Shown piece after piece: positions 16,032 to 23,115 of a stretch of DNA of 64,000 bases. The translations under genes and the position numbers were made by a program. The stretch covers positions 77,345 to 141,344 of the forward strand of contig JAKFYH010000009.1 of NCBI GenBank assembly GCA_021730945.1. The letters run 5' to 3'. The notes below the pieces were generated by a model that saw nothing but the letters and a program-made list of their open reading frames with translations, ran no database searches and was not told where the DNA came from. Position 1 is the stretch's first letter; each line of letters begins with the position of its first letter. This DNA comes from Acidobacteriota bacterium. GTDB taxonomy: Bacteria > Acidobacteriota > Vicinamibacteria > Vicinamibacterales > UBA2999.

Positions 16032-18596
16032 GTGAGAATATCCCGTGGGAAACCTTTGAAGCGAATCCTGTTCGCGACCGTCGCCCTCGTGCTGGTGACC
16101 TCGGGGTCCACCTGGTGGTGGGTCCGCGGATCCCTGCCAGCTTTAGACGGTCAGTTGGCCGTGGCTGGTCTGCGGGCGCCGGTCGAGGTGTTGATCGATA
16201 CCTACGGGGTACCCACCGCCTATGCCCGCGACGTTGAGGATGCCTGGTTTGCCGCTGGGGTCCTGCACGCGCGTGATCGGTTGTGGCAGATGGAGTTGTA
16301 CCGCCGGGTCACCGAGGGGCGGCTGTCGGAGGTCATGGGGGAGGCCACCCTGCCGATTGACCAGCGGTTTTTGACGCTGGGCCTGCGTCAGGCCGCGCGC
16401 GACGAGTGGGCGCGGGCGACGCCGGCCGTGCGGGGAGCGCTGGAGCGATATGCCGCCGGCGTGAACGCGGTAGCCGTCACTTTGGCCGGCCGCAAACGAC
16501 CGGTGGAGTTCCAGTTACTTGGGATCACACCGGCACCATGGATCCCGGAGGATTCCCTGGCCGTCGGCCGGTTGCTGGCGTGGCGCCTGGCCGAGAACCA
16601 CCAGGCGGAACTGGTGCGCGGTGCCCTGGCGTCGAAGTTTGGCGAGGCGGTGGCGAGGGAGCTGGCGGGCAGTTATCCGGCGGATGGTCCAGCGATTTTG
16701 GGAGATCCGGGTGTGGCTCAGGCGGCGACGGCCTTCGAAAGTCTCAAGCCGACACCCACACGACTCGCAGAGTCGCGCCCCACGAGTCGTGACTTGTCCG
16801 CCGTCGTGCTCCGCGCGGAGGTGGGCGCGGCGAGCCCTGCCGGCCCTCCGACAGGCTCAAAGCCGGCGAGCTGGCCGGCGGGCCTCGAGTGGCTCCGGCC
16901 TGTAGTGAAACGCGGAAACAGCAACAACTGGGTCGTGGCCGGCCGAAAAACCAAGAGCGGCCGGGCCGTGCTCGCCAACGATCCGCACCTGCCGATCGAG
17001 TTCCCCTCGGTGTGGTACGAACTCCATTTGGTCGCGGCTGGTCTTGATGTGACCGGCGTGACCGTGCCTGGCGTGCCGTTTGTCGTGTTGGGACACAACG
17101 CGCGCGTGGGGTGGGGCATCACTAATACCGGCGCCGACGTGCAGGACCTGTTTCTTGAGCGCATCGACGTCGGCCAGCAGCGCGCGTGGTCGGCCGGCAG
17201 GTGGGAGCGCATCGACGTGACGCCCGCGGACATTCCTGTTCGTGGCCGCTCCGCCCCATATCCGTTCGAAGTGTGGGCGACGCGCAACGGCCCCATCTTC
17301 GCGGAGGCCGGCCTTGAGTGGAGCGCGCCGCCGTCGTGGCTGTCGCCCGCCGGGCGCCCCACCGGCGAGCGCAGCGCCTATTCCATCCGGTGGGACGCTG
17401 GTGGTGATCTGGCCGTGTCGTTCGAGGCGATGAACCGGGCCACCGACTGGCCGTCGTTCACCGCCGCGATCGAGCTGTTCGCGGTGCCTTCGTCCAACCT
17501 TGTCTATGTCGATGTCGATGGCAACATCGGCTACGCCATGTCCGGGCGCATGCCGGTGCGCACCCGCGGCGACGGCGCGGTGCCGCTTGACGGCGCCACG
17601 GCGGAACCCTGGAGCGGCACGGTTGCGCCTGCCTCATTGCCGCGTGTGTTTAATCCGGCGACCGGCTTCATTGCCTCGGCGAACAATCTGGTCGATCGGC
17701 GGTTCCCGGCGCTGGTCACCAGGGACTGGGCCGCGCCGTTCCGCGCGACGCGCCTGCGCGAGCGACTGTCGCAGCCCGGCAGCCTCGATCTGGACGGGAT
17801 GTTGGCGTTGCAGAACGATCGGCGCAGCCTCGCGGCGGATGCCGTGCTCGAGGGCGTCGATGATGCGATGGTCGCCGCGCGCGGCCGCACCGCCGATGCG
17901 CCGGCGGCGGCGGTGCTGAACCTGCTTGCCAACTGGGATCGCATCGTCGATGCGAGGCCGGTCGTGTCGCTCTACGAAGCGTTCGAGGACGCGCTGTGGC
18001 GGCGGACATTCACCGACGAGATGGGCGAGGCTTTGTTCCAGCCATTTTACCAATGGGCTGGTGCCGAGCGGTTTGCCGGGCTGCATACCGTGATGGGCGA
18101 TCGGCAGTCGCGCTGGTTCGACGATATTTCGACTGTCGATCGACGCGAGACGCGTGACGAGATCATGCTGCTGGCGGCGCGTGATGCCGAGGAGCGCCTG
18201 CAGCGCGACTATGGCGGCGAGGGCAACCGCGCATGGGATCAGCTTCATGCCGCCCACTTCGACCATCCGCTTGGCGAGGTCGCGTTTCCGGCCGCGTGGT
18301 TTTTCAATCGCGGCCCGGTGCCGATAGCGGGCGATGGCACCACGGTGATGCGGATCAGTTGGAATCGGCTGCGGCCGTTCGCGGCATGGGAGTATCCGTC
18401 GTGGCGCCAGATTCTGCACGCCGGCCAATGGGACGAGTCACGCGTGTCGCTCCCGTCGGGGCAGTCCGGGCATCCACTGAGCCCGAACTATTTTGACCAG
18501 AACGCGATTTGGCGAGAAGGCGGCTACCGCCCGCAGCCGTTTTCGCGAGCGGCGGTCCAGGCCGCGTCCCGCCACCGCCTGCTATTGGTTCCGTAA
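16032..18596 (+). CDS. Penicillin acylase family Ntn-hydrolase
   Basis: 854 residues from a GTG start. An N-terminal membrane/signal segment (ILFATVALVLVTSG) is followed by the alpha-subunit region (DTYGVPTAYARDVEDAWFAAGVLHARDRLWQMEL is characteristic), a spacer, and the beta subunit. The beta subunit begins at the N-terminal nucleophile Ser297 in GNSNNWVVAG after autocleavage. NDPHLP, VPGVPFVVLGHN and the WGITNTGADVQD segment are further conserved features. The family hydrolyses amide bonds such as beta-lactams, acyl-homoserine lactones or cyclic lipopeptides; the substrate here is unknown. The spacer between the subunits is low in conserved sequence and carries small palindromes. A TTG at 16056 is an alternative start. 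Confidence 0.88.
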   Translation: MRISRGKPLKRILFATVALVLVTSGSTWWWVRGSLPALDGQLAVAGLRAPVEVLIDTYGVPTAYARDVEDAWFAAGVLHARDRLWQMELYRRVTEGRLSEVMGEATLPIDQRFLTLGLRQAARDEWARATPAVRGALERYAAGVNAVAVTLAGRKRPVEFQLLGITPAPWIPEDSLAVGRLLAWRLAENHQAELVRGALASKFGEAVARELAGSYPADGPAILGDPGVAQAATAFESLKPTPTRLAESRPTSRDLSAVVLRAEVGAASPAGPPTGSKPASWPAGLEWLRPVVKRGNSNNWVVAGRKTKSGRAVLANDPHLPIEFPSVWYELHLVAAGLDVTGVTVPGVPFVVLGHNARVGWGITNTGADVQDLFLERIDVGQQRAWSAGRWERIDVTPADIPVRGRSAPYPFEVWATRNGPIFAEAGLEWSAPPSWLSPAGRPTGERSAYSIRWDAGGDLAVSFEAMNRATDWPSFTAAIELFAVPSSNLVYVDVDGNIGYAMSGRMPVRTRGDGAVPLDGATAEPWSGTVAPASLPRVFNPATGFIASANNLVDRRFPALVTRDWAAPFRATRLRERLSQPGSLDLDGMLALQNDRRSLAADAVLEGVDDAMVAARGRTADAPAAAVLNLLANWDRIVDARPVVSLYEAFEDALWRRTFTDEMGEALFQPFYQWAGAERFAGLHTVMGDRQSRWFDDISTVDRRETRDEIMLLAARDAEERLQRDYGGEGNRAWDQLHAAHFDHPLGEVAFPAAWFFNRGPVPIAGDGTTVMRISWNRLRPFAAWEYPSWRQILHAGQWDESRVSLPSGQSGHPLSPNYFDQNAIWREGGYRPQPFSRAAVQAASRHRLLLVP
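16759..16791. repeat. Small palindrome in the acylase spacer region
   Basis: CACGACTCG (16759-16767) and its exact complement CGAGTCGTG (16783-16791) are separated by 15 bases. A nested CGACTC/GAGTCG pair (16761-16766/16770-16775) offers an alternative fold. It lies within codons of the spacer peptide removed in penicillin acylases, where an insertion would be tolerated. Confidence 0.5.
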
Positions 18597-18598
18597 AT

Positions 18599-18731
18599 GG
18601 ATGATTGGGGACAGGCCCCCAAATTCACCATTGGCGGGTCGATCGCGTGGCCCGGCGCACTGTTTTGGCCGGTCGAACAGCAGGATCTCCTCAGGAATAT
18701 GGTGAATTTGGGGGCCTGTCCCCAATCATCC
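18599..18731. repeat. REPIN-like non-autonomous palindromic element
   Basis: Perfect 33-bp inverted repeats at 18599-18631 and 18699-18731 enclose a 67-bp spacer. Each arm contains a small GGGG-n5-CCCC hairpin typical of REP sequences and begins GGATGATTGGGG. The arms differ at two positions over the shared core from the terminal repeats of the transposase element at 53.5-54.6 kb. It is therefore probably a passive copy mobilised by that RAYT. It sits 2 bp after the acylase stop codon and 6 bp before the cadC -35 box, and may also end acylase transcription. Confidence 0.8.
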
Positions 18732-18736
18732 CAATC

Positions 18737-18782
18737 TTGACGGCGAGCGAGGTTGGCGGTATTGTATGAACAACTGTTCATA
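18737..18782 (+). promoter_or_regulatory. cadC promoter and CadC/ArsR operator
   Basis: TTGACG (18737-18742), a 17-bp spacer and TATTGT (18760-18765) form a good sigma-70 promoter. The dyad TATGAACAACTGTTCATA (18765-18782) overlaps the expected transcription start and the first base of the ATG. Such TGAACA/TGTTCA dyads are typical operators of the ArsR/SmtB family, so auto-repression relieved by metal is likely. Confidence 0.72.
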
Positions 18783-19234
18783 TGTTCAGAGATGATGACG
18801 TCTGTGATCTCATCCAAATTGACCTGGTCCGCGTCAGCGCGATTCGCTCGGCGCTGACCGCGCCCGGTTCGGTCCAGGCCCTTGCCGATACCTTCAGCGC
18901 GCTCGGCGATCCGACGCGCGTGCGCATTCTCGACGCGCTGTCGCACGGCGAGTTGTGCGTGTGTGACCTGGCCGCCGTGCTTCGCTTGAGCCAGTCGGCC
19001 GTGTCCCATCAGCTGCGCCTGCTGCGCGGCCTGCGCCTCGTGCGGCCGCGCCGTGACGGCCGGGTGGTGTTCTATTCGCTCGACGACCAACACATCATGG
19101 CGATCTTCCGGCAGACCCTGCAGCATGTTGAGGAAGGGCAGAAACAGGGCGCCGGGAAGCGGGAGGCTGGAGACGGGGGTCCGAAGCCGCGCGCCTCGGC
19201 GCACGCGAAGGCGGCCGGAGGACGCCGCCGATGA
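18782..19234 (+). CDS. cadC: ArsR/SmtB-family metal-sensing repressor, CadC type
   Basis: 150 residues. The N terminus (VCDLIQIDLVRV) supplies the extra Cys that CadC-type sensors use together with the helix-3 ELCVCDLA motif to bind Cd/Pb/Zn. The winged helix has SQSAVSHQLRLLRGLRLV as recognition helix and RDGRVVFYSLDD as wing. The C-terminal tail of about 30 residues is basic and probably disordered. The start is supported by the conserved N-terminal metal segment although no ribosome binding site is visible; the mRNA leader would be only about ten bases. The stop overlaps the P-type ATPase start (ATGA), matching a cadC-cadA operon. Confidence 0.88.
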   Translation: MFRDDDVCDLIQIDLVRVSAIRSALTAPGSVQALADTFSALGDPTRVRILDALSHGELCVCDLAAVLRLSQSAVSHQLRLLRGLRLVRPRRDGRVVFYSLDDQHIMAIFRQTLQHVEEGQKQGAGKREAGDGGPKPRASAHAKAAGGRRR

Positions 19235-21171
19235 CTACCACGGCCACCGCGGCTGGCGCCCACGCCATCGGATGCGGGCACTGCGTCGATGAGGCGCCGG
19301 CTCCAACCGGAGTCCGTCTGCGAGGTTGGGCCACCGCCATCGCGGTCGGCCTGGTGGCGCTCGCGTGCGGATTGGCCTACCTCACGGTGCTCCCGGCCTG
19401 GGTCACGACCCTGTTTGTGGCCGCCGCCGCGGTGGGTAGCGTGTTTCCCGCGCAGCGCGCCCTGCACGCGCTGCGCCGGGGATCGCTCGACATCAATGCG
19501 CTGATGGTAGTGGCGGTGGCCGGCGCGGTGGCGATCGGCGAGTACGAAGAAGGTGCCATGGTGGTCTCGCTGTTTGCGGCGGCGCAGTGGCTCGAGGCGC
19601 AAAGCCTCGACCGCGCCCGCAAGGCCATCGGCCGGCTGCTCGACACTTCACCGACATCCGTGCTGATCCGCGGTGCTGAAGGTGAGCAGCACGTGCCCCT
19701 GGACGCTGTGCCACTTGGCGCCGTGATGATTGTGCGCCCGGGCGAAAAGCTGGCGCTTGACGGCGTGGTTGAGGGTGGCCGCTCCGACGTCAACCAGGCG
19801 CCGATTACCGGCGAGGCCCTGCCGGTGGAGAAGGCGGAGGGCGATGAAGTGTTCGCCGGCACGATCAACGGATCTGGCGCGCTGACCGTGACGGTCACCC
19901 GGCGTCGTGCCGACACCACGCTGGCGCGCATCGTTCATCTCGTCGAGACCGCGCAGGCCCAGCGGGCGCCGGTGCAGCAGTTCATCGATCGCTTTGCCGC
20001 CTGGTACACGCCGGCCGTAGTGATCCTGGCGGCGCTGGTCGCTTTGCTGCCGGTGCTCCTGGCGAATCAGCCACTCGACGTGTGGTTATATCGCGCGCTG
20101 GTCTTGCTGGTGGTCGCGTGCCCCTGCGCCCTGGTCATCTCGACGCCGGTGTCGGTGGTGTCGGCGCTGGCCGGCGCCGCCGCTCACGGCGTACTCGTCA
20201 AAGGTGGCGCGCACCTCGAACGACTGGCCGCCATCCGGGTCGTGGCCTTCGACAAGACCGGGACCCTGACCAACGGCAAGTTCAGCCTCGAGACGGTCAC
20301 GCCGCTTGGCCCGCTGCCAGCCGCTCTTGTCCTCAAACTCGCGGCGGCAGTTGAGACCCACTCCGAACATCCAATCGCCGCGGCGATTGTCGCCCACGCC
20401 CAGAGCGCGGGCGGCCGACTCGCGGCGCCGGCCGAGGTGCGGGCGCTGCCCGGACTCGGGGTTGAGGGAATCGTCGACGGCGCCCGCATCGTCTGCGGCA
20501 CACCCCGCCTGTTCGGTGAGCGCGGGTGGCTGACGCCGGCGCTGGCCGAGGCCGCCGCCGAGGTCACCGGCAGCGGCCTTTCGCCGGTGCTGGTCGCGCG
20601 CGACGGCGTGGCGATCGGGATCCTCGGCCTGCGGGATCGCCCGAAGCCAGAGGCGGCAGGAATCATCGCCGCGCTGCAGCAGCACGAGGCGACGCGGGTC
20701 GCCATGATCACCGGCGATCACGACGCGCCGGCGCGGGCGATGGCGGCCGAGCTCGGCGTGGATGTCGTCAAGTCCCAGCAACTGCCGCACGACAAGCTGG
20801 CCGCGGTCGAGGCCCTGCGCAAGCAGTTCGGCGCGGTTGCGATGGTCGGCGACGGTGTGAACGACGCGCCGGCGCTGGCGGCATCGGACGTCGGCATTGC
20901 CATGGGGGTGATGGGAAGCGCGGTGGCGCTCGAGGCCGCTGATATTGCGCTGATGACCGACGATTTGTCGAAGCTCCGCTATGCGATTCGACTGAGCAAG
21001 GCGACGCTTGCCAACATCCGGGTCAACATCGCGCTCTCGGTCGCGCTGAAAGCGGCCTTCCTGGTGCTGGCGATCCTTGGCGTCGCAACCCTGTGGATGG
21101 CGGTGCTGGCCGACACCGGCGCCTCTGCCTTGGTCGTGGCCAACGCCGTGCGCTTGCGGGCGTTTCGGTAA
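19231..21171 (+). CDS. cadA: Heavy-metal translocating P1B-type ATPase (Cd/Zn/Pb exporter type)
   Basis: 646 residues. There is no full N-terminal heavy-metal-associated domain, only a short GCGHC segment near residue 14. TGE actuator loop at 193-195, membrane metal site CPC at 297-299, phosphorylated Asp341 in DKTGT, HP motif in SEHPIA, and hinge GDGVNDAP. The CPC motif and pairing with a CadC-type repressor suggest export of divalent soft metals (Cd, Zn, Pb) rather than Cu, but selectivity is inferred. Expression is likely induced by metal through the upstream operator. Confidence 0.9.
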   Translation: MTTTATAAGAHAIGCGHCVDEAPAPTGVRLRGWATAIAVGLVALACGLAYLTVLPAWVTTLFVAAAAVGSVFPAQRALHALRRGSLDINALMVVAVAGAVAIGEYEEGAMVVSLFAAAQWLEAQSLDRARKAIGRLLDTSPTSVLIRGAEGEQHVPLDAVPLGAVMIVRPGEKLALDGVVEGGRSDVNQAPITGEALPVEKAEGDEVFAGTINGSGALTVTVTRRRADTTLARIVHLVETAQAQRAPVQQFIDRFAAWYTPAVVILAALVALLPVLLANQPLDVWLYRALVLLVVACPCALVISTPVSVVSALAGAAAHGVLVKGGAHLERLAAIRVVAFDKTGTLTNGKFSLETVTPLGPLPAALVLKLAAAVETHSEHPIAAAIVAHAQSAGGRLAAPAEVRALPGLGVEGIVDGARIVCGTPRLFGERGWLTPALAEAAAEVTGSGLSPVLVARDGVAIGILGLRDRPKPEAAGIIAALQQHEATRVAMITGDHDAPARAMAAELGVDVVKSQQLPHDKLAAVEALRKQFGAVAMVGDGVNDAPALAASDVGIAMGVMGSAVALEAADIALMTDDLSKLRYAIRLSKATLANIRVNIALSVALKAAFLVLAILGVATLWMAVLADTGASALVVANAVRLRAFR

Positions 21172-21228
21172 CGCTCAGCATCCAGGCTGGCGGGACAGAC
21201 ACCGTCCGGCTCCAGCCGATCGATCCGG

Positions 21229-21948
21229 TCAGGTCTTCACCGACCGGAAGAAGTGGGCATCGACAAACTCGTCGATCGCGGCCTGGTCGCCAGGCTTCAC
21301 GCTGGTGAACCGCACCCCCATGCCGGCCCGCTCGTTGCTCCAGCAGACGACACCCTCTGCTTCAAGCTCGCGTCTCGAACCGGGAAGGGCGAAGCGCAGC
21401 TTCACGGCGGCGCCGCCCGGCAGGGGCCCCGAGGTGCGAATGGCAATCCCGCCGCGACCGAGGTTCAACGACAGTGCCGCGGCGATCCGGCCGCCCGCCC
21501 GATACGACACCGGAATGCCCATCACCACGCGTGGGCTGCCGCGGCGGTTGAAGTCGTCCGGGAACAGGTGCGGGGCAATCGACGGCAGGATGTGCGCCAC
21601 CGCGCTGTACTCGTTCAGGTATCCACCCACGCCGAGCGCCGCCAGTTCGCGGACCTCCTCGGCGCTGGTCACCGTGCCGCTGAACACCAGGATCGGCAGG
21701 TGCCCCTGATCCAGCTTGCGAATGCGCCGCACCAACTCCGCGCCCGATGCGTGCGGCATCCGCAAATCCAGGACAATGAGGTCGAGATCGTCGAGGTCGG
21801 CATGCACGTGCGCCAATAACTGGGCGACACTCTTTACGACGACGGCACGATGGCCGGCGGCGTCGAGCGCGGCCTTGAACCGCTCACGAACGAACGGCGT
21901 GTCCGCCGCGACAAGAACGGTCTTACGCGGTGCAATGGAGGTCGTCAT
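21229..21948 (-). CDS. Response regulator receiver domain fused to PilZ domain
   Basis: 239 residues from ATG 21948 (MTTSIAPRKTVLV); the frame extends 25 codons further upstream but without receiver-like sequence. The N-terminal receiver has the phospho-acceptor Asp in LIVLDLRMP and a switch Ser/Thr in FSGT. The usual Lys after the fifth strand (GYLxK) is Asn (GYLNEYSA). The C-terminal PilZ domain, from about residue 130, has RRGSPRV as the RxxxR-like c-di-GMP motif and LSLNLGRGGIAI for the (D/N)xSxxG part, here LNLGRGG. It probably links a phosphorelay to c-di-GMP; no kinase is adjacent. Confidence 0.82.
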   Translation of the reverse strand: MTTSIAPRKTVLVAADTPFVRERFKAALDAAGHRAVVVKSVAQLLAHVHADLDDLDLIVLDLRMPHASGAELVRRIRKLDQGHLPILVFSGTVTSAEEVRELAALGVGGYLNEYSAVAHILPSIAPHLFPDDFNRRGSPRVVMGIPVSYRAGGRIAAALSLNLGRGGIAIRTSGPLPGGAAVKLRFALPGSRRELEAEGVVCWSNERAGMGVRFTSVKPGDQAAIDEFVDAHFFRSVKT

Positions 21949-21974
21949 ATCGCGCGCGGCGCGCGGTTGGTTCG

Positions 21975-22004
21975 TTGCAGACTGTATCAGGTTCTCGCTA
22001 TAAT
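21975..22004 (+). promoter_or_regulatory. Sigma-70 promoter of the zinc-ribbon/larE operon
   Basis: TTGCAG (21975-21980) and TATAAT (21999-22004) are 18 bp apart, the best -10 match seen in the window. The predicted start near 22011 gives a leader of about 40 nt containing AAGGAG at 22036-22041, eight bases before the ATG at 22050. Confidence 0.7.
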
Positions 22005-22049
22005 TTGCCGAACCGTCCGCCACTACAACGCCGCCAAGGAGCGCCGAGC

Positions 22050-22295
22050 ATGTCCGCGATTTGTCCCGAGTGTGATTCGCCCATTGATGTTGATGAGTTC
22101 GATGTTGACATCGGCGACGAGCTCACCTGCTCGGAGTGCGGTTCGTTCTTGCGGGTCGCCAGCGACTCACCCCTGGAGTTCGAGCTGGCCGACGAGGACG
22201 AGATCGACGAAGAAGATGACGAGGAAGAGAAGGACGGCGAAGAAGAGGATGCCGACGACGACGAGGACGACGACGACACCGTCGACGACGAATAG
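22050..22295 (+). CDS. LysW-like zinc-ribbon protein with a poly-acidic tail
   Basis: 81 residues with a clear ribosome binding site. The first 46 residues are a zinc ribbon of the LysW type: Cys5-x2-Cys8 and Cys27-x2-Cys30, spaced by an acidic hairpin, then SDSPLEFEL, as in the amino-group carrier LysW. Unlike LysW, which ends in EDWGE and carries the substrate on its final Glu, this protein ends in about 35 residues of which 28 are Asp or Glu, finishing TVDDE. The last 47 bases overlap the larE reading frame. Amino-acid carrier function is therefore doubtful. A role as partner or carrier for LarE is a hypothesis from gene context. Confidence 0.75.
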   Translation: MSAICPECDSPIDVDEFDVDIGDELTCSECGSFLRVASDSPLEFELADEDEIDEEDDEEEKDGEEEDADDDEDDDDTVDDE

Positions 22296-23115
22296 CCTTC
22301 TCGCCGGCAAGGCCGCGCGCCTGCGCGAGATACTGGCCGGCTACCAATCCGTCCTGGTTGCCTTTAGCGGCGGCGTCGACAGTGCCTACCTGGCGATCGC
22401 GGCCGGCGAGGCCCTCGGCCCCAGGGCGCTGGCCGTGACCGCTGACAGCCCGAGCTATCCCGACGCACATCGGCAGCTCGCGTTGGCCATTGCCCGCGAC
22501 TTTCGCCTGGCCCATGAAGTGATTCACACCACCGAACTGGATCGGCCCGAGTACCGCGCCAACCCGGCCAACCGTTGTTACTTCTGCAAGGACGAACTGT
22601 ACGGCCGGCTGGCCGAGGTGGCAAAAGCGCGTGGCCTCGCCGTGATCGTGGACGGCAACAACGCCGACGATCGGGGCGACTACCGTCCGGGACGGCAGGC
22701 GGCCCGCGAACACGGCGTGCGCAGCCCGCTGGACGAGGCGGACCTCACCAAGGATGAGATTCGCGAGCTGTCGAAGCAGGCGGGGCTGGAGAGCTGGAAC
22801 GAGCCGGCGTCGGCCTGCCTGTCGTCGCGCATCCCGTACGGCAATGAAGTGACCGACGCGGCATTGCGCCAGATTGAGCGCGCCGAGCAAGTGGTGCGAG
22901 ACCTCGGCTTCCGAATCTTTCGCGTTCGCCACCACGACATCGTCGCTCGCCTCGAGATCGCGCGCGCCGAGATGCCGCGCGCGCTCGAGCCCGCGATCAA
23001 CACTCAACTGGTGGCCGGCCTGAAGGCGCTTGGGTATCAGTACGTCAGCCTGGACCTCCAAGGCTACCGACTGGGCAGCCTGAACGAGGCGCTCCGCCTG
23101 CGTCCGGTCTCGTGA
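22249..23115 (+). CDS. larE: ATP-dependent sacrificial sulfur transferase LarE
   Basis: 288 residues from ATG 22249, inside the 3' end of the zinc-ribbon gene. This adds about 14 low-complexity Thr/Pro residues before the conserved region begins at SLLAGKAARL; an in-frame ATG at 22216 also exists. The PP-loop SGGVDS is at 40-45. Cys110-x2-Cys113 (NRCYFCK) and Cys190 in SACLSSRIPYG match the LarE family. Cys190 is at the position of the sacrificial Cys, and three such cysteines occur in cluster-binding LarE variants. LarE supplies sulfur to the nickel-pincer nucleotide cofactor of lactate racemase and related enzymes. No larA, larB or larC is in the window. Confidence 0.85.
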   Translation: MPTTTRTTTTPSTTNSLLAGKAARLREILAGYQSVLVAFSGGVDSAYLAIAAGEALGPRALAVTADSPSYPDAHRQLALAIARDFRLAHEVIHTTELDRPEYRANPANRCYFCKDELYGRLAEVAKARGLAVIVDGNNADDRGDYRPGRQAAREHGVRSPLDEADLTKDEIRELSKQAGLESWNEPASACLSSRIPYGNEVTDAALRQIERAEQVVRDLGFRIFRVRHHDIVARLEIARAEMPRALEPAINTQLVAGLKALGYQYVSLDLQGYRLGSLNEALRLRPVS

